A stretch of DNA of 64,000 bases from Paragemmobacter ruber (GCF_009908315.1 NZ_JAAATW010000002.1:186001-250000); one strand, 5' to 3'; positions 51,806 through 60,969 are shown, counted from the stretch's first letter. The notes: generated from the sequence alone by a model not told the origin. A program made the numbers and translations.

Positions 51806-52618
51806 ATGCGGATCCTTTTCCTTGGCGATGTGATGGGGCGGGCGGGGCGTGCGGCGGTGACCGCGCGGCTGCCAGGGTTGCGGGCGGAGTGGGCGCTCGA
51901 TTTCGTGGTGGTCAATGGCGAGAATGCCTCATCCGGGGCGGGGCTGACGGCGGAGCATGCCAAGGCGATCCTGGCGGCGGGGGCGGATTGCATCACGCTG
52001 GGCGATCATGCCTTTGACCAGAAGGACATGGCGAGTTTCATCGAGACCGAGCCGCGGATCATCCGGCCCATCAACTTTTCCAAGGTTGCGCCCGGCAAGG
52101 GGTGGCGGGTCTTCACGGCCACGCAGGGGCGGCGCGTGCTGGTGGCGCAGGTTCTGGGGCAGGTGTTCATGAAGCGGCCCTTCGATGACCCGTTTTCGGC
52201 CATCGAGGCGGTATTGAAGGCCCATGCCCTGGGCGCGGCGGTGCAGGCGGCGATCGTGGATGTGCATGCCGAGGCCACGAGCGAGAAGATGGGCATGGGG
52301 CATTGGTGCGACGGGCAGGCCTCGCTTGTGGTGGGCACGCATACCCATGTGCCGACGGCGGATGCGATGATCCTGAAGGGGGGCACGGCCTATCTGTCGG
52401 ATGCGGGCATGTGCGGGGATTATGACAGCGTGATCGGGATGGAGAAGATGGAGCCCTTGCGCCGTTTCGTCACCGGCATGGCCAAGGGGCGGTTCGAGCC
52501 CGCGATGGGCGAGGCCACGCTGTCGGGCGTCTTTGTGGAGACCGATGACCGGACGGGGCGCGCGCTGCGCGTGGTGCCGGTGCGGGTGGGCGGGCGGTTG
52601 CAGGAGAGCGCGCCGTGA
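51806..52618 (+). CDS. YmdB-family metallophosphoesterase
   Basis: A 270-residue member of the TIGR00282/YmdB family; the Bacillus member is a 2',3'-cyclic-nucleotide phosphodiesterase. Metal-binding motifs are GDVMGRAGR, VNGENAS, LGDHAFDQ and THTHVPTAD. It starts at ATG 51806 and overlaps the next gene at GTGA. The cellular role in alphaproteobacteria is not established; the fold and active site are clear. Confidence 0.9.
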   Translation: MRILFLGDVMGRAGRAAVTARLPGLRAEWALDFVVVNGENASSGAGLTAEHAKAILAAGADCITLGDHAFDQKDMASFIETEPRIIRPINFSKVAPGKGWRVFTATQGRRVLVAQVLGQVFMKRPFDDPFSAIEAVLKAHALGAAVQAAIVDVHAEATSEKMGMGHWCDGQASLVVGTHTHVPTADAMILKGGTAYLSDAGMCGDYDSVIGMEKMEPLRRFVTGMAKGRFEPAMGEATLSGVFVETDDRTGRALRVVPVRVGGRLQESAP

Positions 52619-53544
52619 CCGCCATGGCCGGGATGGCGGAGCGGCGCTGGTTTCTGGTGGCGGTGCTTCTGTGCCTTGGGCTGGGCTGGGGGTTGACGCA
52701 GCCCTTGGGCAAGATCGCGACGAGCGACGGGCATCAGCCTTTCGGGCTGATCTTCTGGCAGTTGGTGATCTGTTCGCTGGTGCTGGGGGCGATCACGCTG
52801 CCGCGCGGGCGGGGCTTGGTGTTCACGCGGGCGGCGCTGCGGTTCTACCTTGTGGTGGCGGCGCTGGGGACGCTGATCCCCAATGCGACCTTCTACCTGT
52901 CGGTGGCGCGGCTGCCGTCAGGGGTGATGTCGATGCTGATTTCCGCCGTGCCGATGATCGCCTTTCCCATCGCGCTGATGCTGGGGATGGAGCGGTTCGG
53001 CTGGGGGCGGCTGGCGGGGCTGGTGCTGGGTCTTGTCGCGGTGGCGCTGCTGGCCGCGCCCGGGGCGGCGCTGCCCGATCCGGCGATGGTGGCGTTTCTG
53101 CCGGTCGCGTTGGTCGGGCCGCTCTGCTATGCGCTGGAGGGGTTGTATGTGGCGCGGTTCGGCACGGCGGGGATGGACCCGGTGCAGGCGATGTTCGGGG
53201 CATCGGTCACGGGGATGGTGCTGTGCCTGCCGATCGCGCTGGGGACGGGGCAGTTCTTCGATCCCTTTGCCGATTTCGGGCGGGCGGAGGTGGCGCTGGC
53301 GGGGTCTTCGGCGCTGCATGCGGTGATCTATGCGGCCTATGTCTGGCTCGCGTTCCGGGCGGGGGCGGTGTTCGCCTCGCAATGTTCCTATATCGTGACG
53401 GGGGCGGGGATTTTCTGGGCGATGCTCATTCTGGGGGAAAGATTTTCTCCCGTGCTCTGGCTTTCGCTTGTTTTGCTTCTGTCCGGTGTGGCATTGGTCA
53501 GCCCGCGCAAGCGGGCGGGGCCGGATGAGGTGCCTGCCCACTGA
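52615..53544 (+). CDS. EamA/DMT-family transporter
   Basis: A 309-residue inner-membrane protein with about ten hydrophobic helices in two EamA halves, the second beginning near PVALVGPLCYALEGLY. It is a drug/metabolite transporter with an unpredictable substrate. GTG 52615 overlaps the upstream stop; ATG 52624 or 52633 are alternatives. It is possibly co-translated with the YmdB-like gene. Confidence 0.87.
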   Translation: MTAMAGMAERRWFLVAVLLCLGLGWGLTQPLGKIATSDGHQPFGLIFWQLVICSLVLGAITLPRGRGLVFTRAALRFYLVVAALGTLIPNATFYLSVARLPSGVMSMLISAVPMIAFPIALMLGMERFGWGRLAGLVLGLVAVALLAAPGAALPDPAMVAFLPVALVGPLCYALEGLYVARFGTAGMDPVQAMFGASVTGMVLCLPIALGTGQFFDPFADFGRAEVALAGSSALHAVIYAAYVWLAFRAGAVFASQCSYIVTGAGIFWAMLILGERFSPVLWLSLVLLLSGVALVSPRKRAGPDEVPAH

Positions 53545-53574
53545 CGCGCTGTGCGGTCTGTGCGAGGGGACGGG

Positions 53575-55353
53575 ATGTTCGGAGTGGAACTGGCGGCTGC
53601 GTGGCAGCCATGGGTGGCGATGGGCATCCTGATCGGCATGTTCGTGCTGTTCGTGCGAGAGACCTATCCGGTGGAAGTGACGGCGCTGGGCGGGGCGGCG
53701 CTGATGCTGATCCTGGGCATCCTGCCGGTGGGGGAGGCGGTGGATGTGCTGTCGAACCCCGCCCCCTGGACCATCCTGATGATGTTTCTGGTGATGGGCG
53801 GGCTGGTTCGGACGGGCGCGGTGGAAAGCGTCGTGCGGATGGCCGAGCGGCATGTGGGCGGGCGGCCCAAGACCACCATCGTGGTGCTGTTCGGGCTGAT
53901 CGCGGTGGCGTCGGCCTTCATGAACAACACGCCGCTTGTGGCGGTGATGATCCCGGTGGTGATGCAGATCGCGGTGAAGATGCGGACGGCGCCGTCGAAG
54001 CTGTTGATCCCCTTGTCCTATATGACGGTGCTGGGGGGGATGATCACGCTGATCGGGACATCCACCAACCTGCTGGTGGATGGGGTGGCGGCCGACAACG
54101 GGCTGGCGCATTTCACGATATTCGAGATCGCGCCCCTGGGCATCGCCTTGGCGGTGGTGGGGGGGCTTTTTCTGGCGCTGACGGCGGACCGGCTGTTGCC
54201 GGTGCGCCAGAGCATGGGCGTGCTGCTGAGCGACCGGCGGAAGATGAAGTATTTCACCGAGGTCGCCATTCCCGAGGACAGCCCGCTGATCGGGCAGGCG
54301 GTGCTGGAGATCGACCTGTTCAAGCGCGATGGCGTGCGGCTGATCGACGTGTTGCGGGGCGATGCGTCGCTGCGCCGCGATCTGGCACCCGTGAAGCTGG
54401 AGGCGGGCGACCGGGTGGTGCTGCGGACGGAGATGACGGAGCTTCTGGGCCTGCAGGGGCGCAAGGACCTGCATCTGGTGGACAAGCTTTCGTCGACCCA
54501 GACCGAGACGGTGGAGGTGCTGATCTCGCCCGGGTGCCGGATGGAGGGGCGGCGTCTGGGCGAGTTGCGGCTGCGGCGGCGCTATGGCGTCTATGTGCTG
54601 GCGGCGCATCGGCGGAACCAGAACATCGGGCGGCAGTTGGATGATCTGATCGTGCGGGTGGGGGATACGCTGCTGCTGGAGGGTGCGGTGGAGGATATCC
54701 AGCGGCTGGCGGCGGATATGGATCTGGTGGATATCAGCCGCCCGTCGATCAAGCCGTTCCGGCGGGCGAAGGCCCCCATCGCGGTGATCGCGCTGGCGGG
54801 GATCGTGATCCTGTCGGCGCTGGAAGTGGCGTCGATCCTGCCCCTGGCGCTGTTGGGGGTGGCGGTGATCCTGATCACGCGCTGCGTGGATGCGGAAGAG
54901 GCGTTTTCCTTCGTGGATGGCCGCCTGCTGGCGATGATCTTTGCCATGCTGGCGGTGGGCGAGGGGTTGGACCAATCGGGCGCGGTGGCGTTGATGGTGG
55001 AGGCGGTGGCGCCGTCGCTGGCGGGGCTGTCGCCCTTCCTGCTGGTGCTGTGCGTCTATTTCCTCGGGCTGGCGCTGACGGAGTTCCTGTCGAACAATGC
55101 AGTGGCGGTGATCTATACACCCATCGTGATCGAGCTGGGCCAGTCGCTGGGGGTGGATCCGCGCCCCCTGGTGGTGGCGGTGATGTTTTCGGCCTCTGTC
55201 GCCTTTGCCACGCCGGTGGGGTATCAGACCAACATGATGGTCTATGGGCCGGGCGGGTATCGGTTTTCAGACTTCATGCGGGTGGGGATCCCGCTGAACA
55301 TCCTGACGGGGTTGGTGGCTTCGGCGCTGATCCCGGTGATCTGGCCGCTGTAA
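53575..55353 (+). CDS. SLC13-type permease with TrkA-C domains
   Basis: A 592-residue membrane permease of the divalent-anion:Na+ symporter group. Helices flank a cytoplasmic insert (about 205-375) carrying two TrkA-C (RCK-C) domains (ending DRVVLRTEM and DTLLLEG). Signature SNNAVAVIYTP lies near the C-terminus, mirrored by MNNTPLVAVMIP in the N-terminal half. The substrate may be sulfate, dicarboxylate or another anion. I prefer ATG 53575 with GAGGGGACGGG upstream over GTG 53551. Confidence 0.9.
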   Translation: MFGVELAAAWQPWVAMGILIGMFVLFVRETYPVEVTALGGAALMLILGILPVGEAVDVLSNPAPWTILMMFLVMGGLVRTGAVESVVRMAERHVGGRPKTTIVVLFGLIAVASAFMNNTPLVAVMIPVVMQIAVKMRTAPSKLLIPLSYMTVLGGMITLIGTSTNLLVDGVAADNGLAHFTIFEIAPLGIALAVVGGLFLALTADRLLPVRQSMGVLLSDRRKMKYFTEVAIPEDSPLIGQAVLEIDLFKRDGVRLIDVLRGDASLRRDLAPVKLEAGDRVVLRTEMTELLGLQGRKDLHLVDKLSSTQTETVEVLISPGCRMEGRRLGELRLRRRYGVYVLAAHRRNQNIGRQLDDLIVRVGDTLLLEGAVEDIQRLAADMDLVDISRPSIKPFRRAKAPIAVIALAGIVILSALEVASILPLALLGVAVILITRCVDAEEAFSFVDGRLLAMIFAMLAVGEGLDQSGAVALMVEAVAPSLAGLSPFLLVLCVYFLGLALTEFLSNNAVAVIYTPIVIELGQSLGVDPRPLVVAVMFSASVAFATPVGYQTNMMVYGPGGYRFSDFMRVGIPLNILTGLVASALIPVIWPL

Positions 55354-55363
55354 GGGGATTGCG

Positions 55364-55720
55364 ATGCGCAGGGCGATGATGGGCGTGGTGCTGGTGGCGG
55401 GATTGGCAGGGTGCGCGGTGCCGGGGCCGGTGGAGCCGCAGGCGGCGCGGCTGTCGCGCGAGGTGCTGACGGTGACGCTGAGCGACGGCACGATCTGCCG
55501 GGCGGATTGGGCGGCTGCGGGTGCGGCGGGGCGGCTGGAGCCCTGCGGGCCGGGCTTTGACTATCGGGTGACGGTCGTGGAGCGGCCGAACCTGCTGCGG
55601 CAGCTGTGGTCGGGGCTGACGGAGGCGCTGGGGGCCGAGGGTCTGGTGCCGCCGCTGGCGCAGGTGGAGATTTCGGCGGGCGGGGAGGTGTGGACCTTCA
55701 CCTCGCCTGCGGAGGAGTGA
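55364..55720 (+). CDS. Small hypothetical lipoprotein
   Basis: 118 residues with an N-terminal signal and lipobox GLAGC (Cys17), so probably membrane-anchored by lipid. Two further cysteines (in GTICRADW and EPCGPGF) could form a disulfide. Function unknown. It starts ten bases after the permease stop and may be in the same operon. Confidence 0.75.
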   Translation: MRRAMMGVVLVAGLAGCAVPGPVEPQAARLSREVLTVTLSDGTICRADWAAAGAAGRLEPCGPGFDYRVTVVERPNLLRQLWSGLTEALGAEGLVPPLAQVEISAGGEVWTFTSPAEE

Positions 55721-55726
55721 CGCAGG

Positions 55727-55754
55727 GTAGGATGGGCAGGACTGCCCATCCTAC
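55727..55754. repeat. 28-base palindrome, copy 2
   Basis: Identical to the element at 48117-48144 (arms GTAGGATGGGCA and TGCCCATCCTAC, loop GGAC), here just after the lipoprotein stop and upstream of yebC on the same strand, where it can act as a terminator. Confidence 0.85.
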
Positions 55755-55850
55755 GCGTCGCGTCGCACGGGGTTGCCGTTCCCGGCGCGGCTTGTGTATA
55801 GGACGCCATCAATCCTAAGGGCACCCCAAGGGGCAAGCGGAGCACGGGTC

Positions 55851-56594
55851 ATGGCAGGCCATTCGAAATGGGCGAACATCCAGCATCGCAAGGGCAAGCA
55901 GGACAAGCTGCGGTCCAAGATGTTTTCCAAGCTGGCGAAGGAGATCACCGTCGCCGCCAAGATGGGCGATCCTGATCCCGACAAGAACCCGCGTCTGCGG
56001 CTGGCGGTGAAGGCGGCGAAGGCTGTTTCGATGCCCAAGGACGTGATCGAGCGGGCGATCAAGAAGAGCCAGGGCGGGGATGCGGAGGATTACACCGAGA
56101 TCCGCTATGAAGGCTATGGGGTGAACGGCATCGCGATCATCGTCGAGGCGATGACCGACAACCTGAACCGCACCGCATCCAACGTGCGGTCCTATTTCAC
56201 CAAATGCGGCGGGAACCTGGGGCAGACCGGATCGGTGAGCCATTCCTTTGACCGGGTGGGCGAGATTTCCTATCCCGTCAGCGCGGGTTCGGCCGATGAC
56301 GTGATGATGGCCGCGCTAGAGGCCGGGGCGGATGACGTGGAATCCGACGAGGAGGGTCACTGGATCTATTGCAGCGTCGAGAACCTGTCCGACGTGTCGG
56401 ACGCGCTGGAAAAGGCGCTGGGGGAATCGCTGGAATCGAAGCTGGTCTGGCGGCCGCAGTCGCGGACCGAGGTTGATCTGGACACCGCGCAAAAGCTGAT
56501 GCGGCTGATCGACATGCTGGAAGAGGATGACGATGTGCAGACCGTGACGCACAATTTCGACATCCCCGAAGACGTGGCGGCGCAGCTGGCCTGA
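55851..56594 (+). CDS. yebC: YebC/PmpR-family regulator
   Basis: A 247-residue YebC protein with the family start [37 protein letters not shown], and the [17 protein letters not shown] block. Members bind DNA or the ribosome and relieve polyproline stalling in recent work, or regulate transcription. ATG 55851 fits the conserved N-terminus; the longer frame to 55773 is spurious. Confidence 0.95.
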   Translation: MAGHSKWANIQHRKGKQDKLRSKMFSKLAKEITVAAKMGDPDPDKNPRLRLAVKAAKAVSMPKDVIERAIKKSQGGDAEDYTEIRYEGYGVNGIAIIVEAMTDNLNRTASNVRSYFTKCGGNLGQTGSVSHSFDRVGEISYPVSAGSADDVMMAALEAGADDVESDEEGHWIYCSVENLSDVSDALEKALGESLESKLVWRPQSRTEVDLDTAQKLMRLIDMLEEDDDVQTVTHNFDIPEDVAAQLA

Positions 56595-56632
56595 TCGGCC
56601 AGCGCCCGCGGGATGGGCCAGCCCTCAGGGGA

Positions 56633-57160
56633 TCAGGCGGCGGGCGGGGCGTCGGCGATGGCGGGGTGGTTCCGATCCCGCCGTTCGATCCAGAGATTGT
56701 GGTTTTCCAGCGCGGCGGAAAGCGCCTCGAGCAGGTCGCCGCGCGAGACGGGCATGCGCAGGGTCACGTCGCAGATCGCCATGCGTTCGGTCGAGTAATC
56801 CGAGGCGGTGACGCGGCGCGAGGCCATGATGATGGGCATCCCGGGGCAGAAGCGGCGCAGGCGCATCCCGAAATCAATCATCGCGCCTTCGTCGCCAAGG
56901 TAATCGGCATCGACAAGGGCCACATCGTGACTGTCGGCATGTGTGTCGAACCAGTCCAGCGGCAGGCGGCGCAGCGGGGTGTGGGTGATGCAGGCGCCTT
57001 TCTCTTCCAGCCAGTCAAGCAGGGGATCGAGGGGGCCCGGACGTTCGCCGAAAACCACGATCTGCGCCGAGCGTCTGCTGTGGGCAGGGTCGGACTTCAG
57101 ACCCGCGTTTGGTTGATCGGTCGAGGAAACCATGCGGTAACTTTGCGAAAAACCGGTCAT
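56633..57160 (-). CDS. Degenerate receiver-domain protein
   Basis: About 175 residues with a CheY-like alpha/beta pattern (QIVVFGERPG, DVALVDADYLGDEGAMIDFG, PIIMASRR, then LRMPVSRGDLLEAL). The acidic pocket is missing and the conserved Lys-Pro is replaced by Arg-Met-Pro, so phosphorylation is unlikely. It is probably a pseudo-receiver acting by protein contact. The start is unsure; ATG 57160 and 57133 both lack ribosome sites. It is divergent from a winged-helix gene. Confidence 0.75.
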   Translation of the reverse strand: MTGFSQSYRMVSSTDQPNAGLKSDPAHSRRSAQIVVFGERPGPLDPLLDWLEEKGACITHTPLRRLPLDWFDTHADSHDVALVDADYLGDEGAMIDFGMRLRRFCPGMPIIMASRRVTASDYSTERMAICDVTLRMPVSRGDLLEALSAALENHNLWIERRDRNHPAIADAPPAA

Positions 57161-57278
57161 CTGATGGGGCGCGATCTTTGGTCGGTTTGTTGACGAGACG
57201 GGCACTGGCAACAACAACACGGATCGGTGAGGCGCCCAAAAAGGGTGCCAGACTTTCGAATACATCCCTAAGTTGTTA

Positions 57279-57298
57279 CTTGACGCGACGAAGTCAAG
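57279..57298. promoter_or_regulatory. Inverted repeat in divergent promoter region, site 1
   Basis: CTTGAC-N8-GTCAAG, a perfect six-base inverted repeat between the pseudo-receiver gene and the winged-helix gene. Operator candidate by symmetry and location. Confidence 0.4.
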
Positions 57299-57327
57299 AC
57301 CTAGCCGTCAGAACCTGTTGAAATTCA

Positions 57328-57341
57328 TTAACGCCCGTTAA
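57328..57341. promoter_or_regulatory. Palindromic TTAACG site, site 2
   Basis: The palindrome TTAACGCCCGTTAA resembles a CtrA-type TTAA-spacer-TTAA box, with six rather than seven bases between. It is 94 bases upstream of the winged-helix gene. Either CtrA or the local winged-helix protein could bind it. Confidence 0.4.
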
Positions 57342-57434
57342 GCGCGTTGACAGGTATGCGTGGAATGGCAGATGATGCCGCCCAGATAAAAATCGGCAGT
57401 AAACTGTACCTGCCGGTTCGGGGGTTGCCGGGTT

Positions 57435-57731
57435 GTGAACATAAAGAGCGTCGCGCAATTAAGAGCCCTGCTGTTCGAGATGGAGACCACGCTTGGGCTG
57501 GTCGAGCTTTCTCCGAACGAGCGAGACATCCTTTACGCCATCAACGAGGTCAGCAGCGGCCATCCGAAGGCGGCGCGGTCCGAAGCGATCCGGAATCATC
57601 CGCTTGCGGCGAGCATTCCGCAGGCCACCTACCACCGGGCCTTGAAGAGCCTTGTGCAGCGGGGCCTTGTGGCGCACGCGCCCGAGACGCGGGCGGGTCA
57701 GTATGTGCTGACCGACCAGCGCGCACCCTGA
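57435..57731 (+). CDS. Small winged-helix DNA-binding protein
   Basis: A 98-residue protein consisting essentially of one winged helix. LVELSPNERDILYAINEVSS leads into a recognition helix (IPQATYHRALKSLVQRGLV) followed by a beta wing (APETRAGQYVLTD). It resembles small MarR-like regulators but without dimerisation helices. The start is GTG 57435. Palindromic sites upstream suggest autoregulation or control of the divergent pseudo-receiver gene. Confidence 0.8.
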   Translation: MNIKSVAQLRALLFEMETTLGLVELSPNERDILYAINEVSSGHPKAARSEAIRNHPLAASIPQATYHRALKSLVQRGLVAHAPETRAGQYVLTDQRAP

Positions 57732-57764
57732 CCAAGGGGCAGTTTGCAGGCGAAGGGGGGGGAG

Positions 57765-58334
57765 ATGACACGTAGCCTGCGCTTTGCCGCGGGGCATTTC
57801 ATGGCGGTATCGGTCGTCCTGATCGGCGCCTTCGTGCTGTGCGATGTGATGCGCGACCTTCAGACGCTGATCGTGCCGGATGCCGCGACGCGGCTGCATG
57901 CCGTGTTCCTGCCCTTTGGTGCCATGGTGTTGTTGACGTGGATCTATGGCTGGCTGGCGGTGCCGTTGATGCTGCCTTCCACGGGGGTCGGGCTGATGAT
58001 TCTGGTGGGGGTCGATTCGATCACCTGGAACATGATCCTTGTGTCGGTGCTGAAGGTGGTGGCGGTGCCTTTGGGGTTCGATCTGATGCGCCGTCTGGGG
58101 ATGGATGCGCGGGGCGAGGGGCGCGCGGCAAATTGGCGGGTTCTGGTGGGGGTGGGGCTGGTGGCGGCGCTGATCGGGAATGTGCCGCGGGTGCTGGCCG
58201 GGCCGTGCTGCACCGGGTTTTCGCCCGAGGCGCGGATCAACGCCTTTGTCACGGTGACGGCGGCGGATGTGGCGGGGGTGATCCTTGTGCTTCTGGCCGC
58301 GATGGCGCTGTTCCGGGTGTTGCGTCACGCCTGA
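57765..58334 (+). CDS. Hypothetical five- to six-helix membrane protein
   Basis: A 189-residue inner-membrane protein with hydrophobic segments near GHFMAVSVVLIGAFVL, FLPFGAMVLLTWIYGWLAV, GVGLMILVGV, WRVLVGVGLVAALIG and DVAGVILVLLAAMALF. ATG 57765 follows a GGGGGGGAG ribosome site. The family is not recognised. Its last ten bases overlap the end of the convergent argP gene. Confidence 0.78.
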   Translation: MTRSLRFAAGHFMAVSVVLIGAFVLCDVMRDLQTLIVPDAATRLHAVFLPFGAMVLLTWIYGWLAVPLMLPSTGVGLMILVGVDSITWNMILVSVLKVVAVPLGFDLMRRLGMDARGEGRAANWRVLVGVGLVAALIGNVPRVLAGPCCTGFSPEARINAFVTVTAADVAGVILVLLAAMALFRVLRHA

Positions 58335-59212
58335 CGCAGGGTGCGGCGGGCGGCCTGTCCTATGGCGCGGGTCAGGGGGGCGAGCGCGGGCGCGGTCAGG
58401 CGGGCGAATTGCCAATGAAGCGCGGTGTCGAGCGGCTGGTCGGGGGCGAGGTCGATCAGGCGGCCCGTGGCGAGGTGATCGGCGACGAGCGGTTCGGGGT
58501 TCAGACCCCAGCCCAAGCCCGCGAGGCAGGCATCGACGAAGCCCTGTGACGAGGTGAGGCGATGGCCGGGAAAGCCCGCGCGGCTGGCCTGTCCGCCGGT
58601 GAGGCGGTCCACCCAGATGTGCTGAAGGCGGTCCTTGTCGGAGAAGGTCAAGGCCGGGGCGTGTGACAGGGCCTGCGGGGTGGGGCCGTCGGGCATCCAG
58701 CGTTGGATATAGGCAAGCGAGGCGGTGGCGCGGTAGCGCAGCGCGCCCAGCGGGATTGTGTCGCAGCCTTGCAGCGGCCCCGGGTGGGAGGTGACGGCGG
58801 CCGCCACTTCGCCCCGGCGCAGCCATTCCTGCGAGACGTCTTGATCATCAATGACGATGTCGTAGAGAAAGCCATCGGTCGCGGCGAGGGCCGGGATGAC
58901 CCATGTGGCGAGGCTGTCGGCATTCACCGCGATGCGCAGGGTGGCGGGGCCGGGCGATATGCCGGGCAGTTCGGTGGCCAGCGCCTGTTCGAGCAGCGCC
59001 ACCTCGTCATGGTGGCGGATCAGGCGCAGGCCTGCGGCCGTGGCGGTGCAGGGCGTGCCGCGCCGAATGAGAAGGGTGCCGATGCGTTCTTCCAGCGCCT
59101 TGAGGCGTTGGGAGATGGCAGAAGGTGTGACATGCAGTTCCGCCGCCGCGAGTTCAAAGGAGCCGCGCCGGTGGACGGCGGCGAGGGCCATGAGTTGCGC
59201 CGGGTCTAGCAT
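58325..59212 (-). CDS. argP: LysR-type regulator ArgP
   Basis: A 295-residue LysR protein. The N-terminal winged helix (residues 1-60, MLDPAQLMALAAVHRRGSFE and ELHVTPSAISQRLKALEER) and the periplasmic-binding-like effector domain are typical. It is divergent from an ArgO/LysE exporter, the classical arrangement, and should activate it in response to Arg or Lys. Related names are IciA and LysG. Confidence 0.92.
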   Translation of the reverse strand: MLDPAQLMALAAVHRRGSFELAAAELHVTPSAISQRLKALEERIGTLLIRRGTPCTATAAGLRLIRHHDEVALLEQALATELPGISPGPATLRIAVNADSLATWVIPALAATDGFLYDIVIDDQDVSQEWLRRGEVAAAVTSHPGPLQGCDTIPLGALRYRATASLAYIQRWMPDGPTPQALSHAPALTFSDKDRLQHIWVDRLTGGQASRAGFPGHRLTSSQGFVDACLAGLGWGLNPEPLVADHLATGRLIDLAPDQPLDTALHWQFARLTAPALAPLTRAIGQAARRTLRQA

Positions 59213-59288
59213 TAGTTTCGCTTAATCCTGTTCAGGAAGTTTATCTGGATTGATGCTGATCCGCCCGGTTACGTCAACCGCGCCGTGC

Positions 59289-59324
59289 AGGACGTAGGGT
59301 AGGACGCACGGCAGGACGCGGGTT
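59289..59324. repeat. Three 12-base tandem units upstream of argO
   Basis: AGGACG recurs exactly every 12 bases at 59289, 59301 and 59313 (units AGGACGTAGGGT, AGGACGCACGGC, AGGACGCGGGTT). They lie between argP and argO, 25 bases before the argO ATG. Confidence 0.6.
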
Positions 59325-59348
59325 GGCAAGCGGGGCAGGAGGCGGGGC

Positions 59349-59960
59349 ATGACGGCGGGATTTGCGGCTTGGGGCGGGTTCCTGATGGCGATCAGTCTTA
59401 TCGCGGCCATCGGGGCGCAGAATGCCTTTGTGCTGCGGCAGGGCATCCGGCGCGAGCATGTGCTGGCGGTGGTGCTGACCTGCGCGCTGTCGGATGCGGT
59501 GCTGATCGCGGCCGGGGTGGGGGGCTTTGGCCTTGTGTCGGCGGCGGTACCGTGGCTTGGGGATGTGATGCTGTGGGGGGGCGTGGCGTTTCTGGTGGTC
59601 TATGGGGCGTTGCGCTTTCGTGCGGCCTGGGCCGGGGGAGAGGCGCTGATGCCCGCGCCCGGGGGGAGCGCGCCCCTGGGCAAGGTTCTGGCGACCTGTC
59701 TGGTGCTGACCTGGGCCAATCCGCATGTCTATCTGGATACGGTGGTGCTGCTGGGCGCGATCAGCGCGCAATATGCGCCGCATGGTGTGGCGTTTGGCGT
59801 CGGGGCGGCGACGGGGTCGCTGGTATTCTTCAGCGCGCTGGGCTTTGGGGCGCGGCTTCTGGCGCCGGTCTTTGCGCGGCCCCGGGCCTGGGTGGTGCTG
59901 GAGGTGGTGGTGGGCTGCACGATGTGGGCCATCGCGGCGAAGCTGGCCTTTCTGGCGTGA
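59349..59960 (+). CDS. argO: Amino-acid exporter ArgO/LysE
   Basis: A 203-residue LysE-type exporter of basic amino acids with six hydrophobic segments. The conserved IAAIGAQNAFVLRQGI start and LTWANPHVYLDTVVLLG block identify the ArgO branch. ATG 59349 follows GGAGGCGGGGC. It is divergent from argP, its probable activator. Confidence 0.93.
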   Translation: MTAGFAAWGGFLMAISLIAAIGAQNAFVLRQGIRREHVLAVVLTCALSDAVLIAAGVGGFGLVSAAVPWLGDVMLWGGVAFLVVYGALRFRAAWAGGEALMPAPGGSAPLGKVLATCLVLTWANPHVYLDTVVLLGAISAQYAPHGVAFGVGAATGSLVFFSALGFGARLLAPVFARPRAWVVLEVVVGCTMWAIAAKLAFLA

Positions 59961-60024
59961 GGCGGGCAGGCCGGTCATTCGGGTGGACTTGCGGGCGGCG
60001 CGGGGATCGGGTCTTGTGCCGGGC

Positions 60025-60969
60025 ATGAGTGCCGAGACCGACCGCCGCGCGCCCCCGCCTGAACTACCGCTTCCCGATCTGGGCCGCCCGGTCGAGGGGG
60101 CGCTGTGGATGCTGCTGACGGGGCTGTGCTTTGTCGCGGTCACGGGGATCGTGCGCTATCTGGGCACCGATCTGCCGGCGGCGCAATCGGCCTTTGTCCG
60201 CTTTGCCTGGGGCGTGGTGTTCCTGCTGCCGACGCTGGGGCCGCTGCTGCGGGCGGGCTTTCCGCCCGGGGCGCTGCGGCTGTTCGGCTGGCGGGGGGTG
60301 GCGCATACGGCGGCGGTGGTTCTGTGGTTTCACGCGATGGCGCGCATCCCCGTGGCCGAGGTGACGGCGATCGGCTATCTGAACCCGGTGCTGGTGACGC
60401 TGGGGGCGGCGCTGTTCTTCGGCGAGGTGCTGGCGATGCGGCGGATCGTGGCGGTGGGGGTGGCGCTGGTGGGGGCGCTGATCGTGATCCGGCCCGGCCT
60501 GCGCGAGGTGAGCGATGGGCATCTGGCGCAGCTGGGTGCGGCCTTTTTCTTTGCCATCTCTTACCTGTTTGCCAAGCGGTTGAGCCAGCAGGTGCCTGCG
60601 GGGGCCGTGGTGGGGTTTCTGTCGGTGACGGTGACGCTTGGCCTGCTGCCGCTGGCGATCTGGGTCTGGGTGCCGATGAGCCTGTCGCAGCTGTTCTGGC
60701 TGGGGCTGGTGGCGGCCTTTGCGACGGCTGCGCATTACGCGATGACGCGCGCCTTCCGCGCGGCGCCGCTGGCGGTGACGCAACCAGTGACGTTTTTACA
60801 GCTGATCTGGGCGACCGCGCTGGGGGCCTTGGTATTTGGCGAGGGCGTCGATGCCTTTGTGCTGTTGGGGGGCGCGGTGATCATCGGGGCGATCAGCTAC
60901 ATCACCTGGCGCGAGGCGATGATCAAGCGCCGCCCGGTCACCCCGTCGGACGCGGAAACCACGCGCTGA
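60025..60969 (+). CDS. EamA/DMT-family transporter
   Basis: A 314-residue ten-helix drug/metabolite transporter. The first EamA half begins PVEGALWMLLTGLCFVAVTG; the second begins HLAQLGAAFFFAISYLFAKRL. A Pro-rich 20-residue cytoplasmic tail precedes helix 1. I start at ATG 60025; a GTG at 60016 is an alternative. It is unrelated in detail to the other EamA protein of the window. The substrate is unknown. Confidence 0.88.
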   Translation: MSAETDRRAPPPELPLPDLGRPVEGALWMLLTGLCFVAVTGIVRYLGTDLPAAQSAFVRFAWGVVFLLPTLGPLLRAGFPPGALRLFGWRGVAHTAAVVLWFHAMARIPVAEVTAIGYLNPVLVTLGAALFFGEVLAMRRIVAVGVALVGALIVIRPGLREVSDGHLAQLGAAFFFAISYLFAKRLSQQVPAGAVVGFLSVTVTLGLLPLAIWVWVPMSLSQLFWLGLVAAFATAAHYAMTRAFRAAPLAVTQPVTFLQLIWATALGALVFGEGVDAFVLLGGAVIIGAISYITWREAMIKRRPVTPSDAETTR

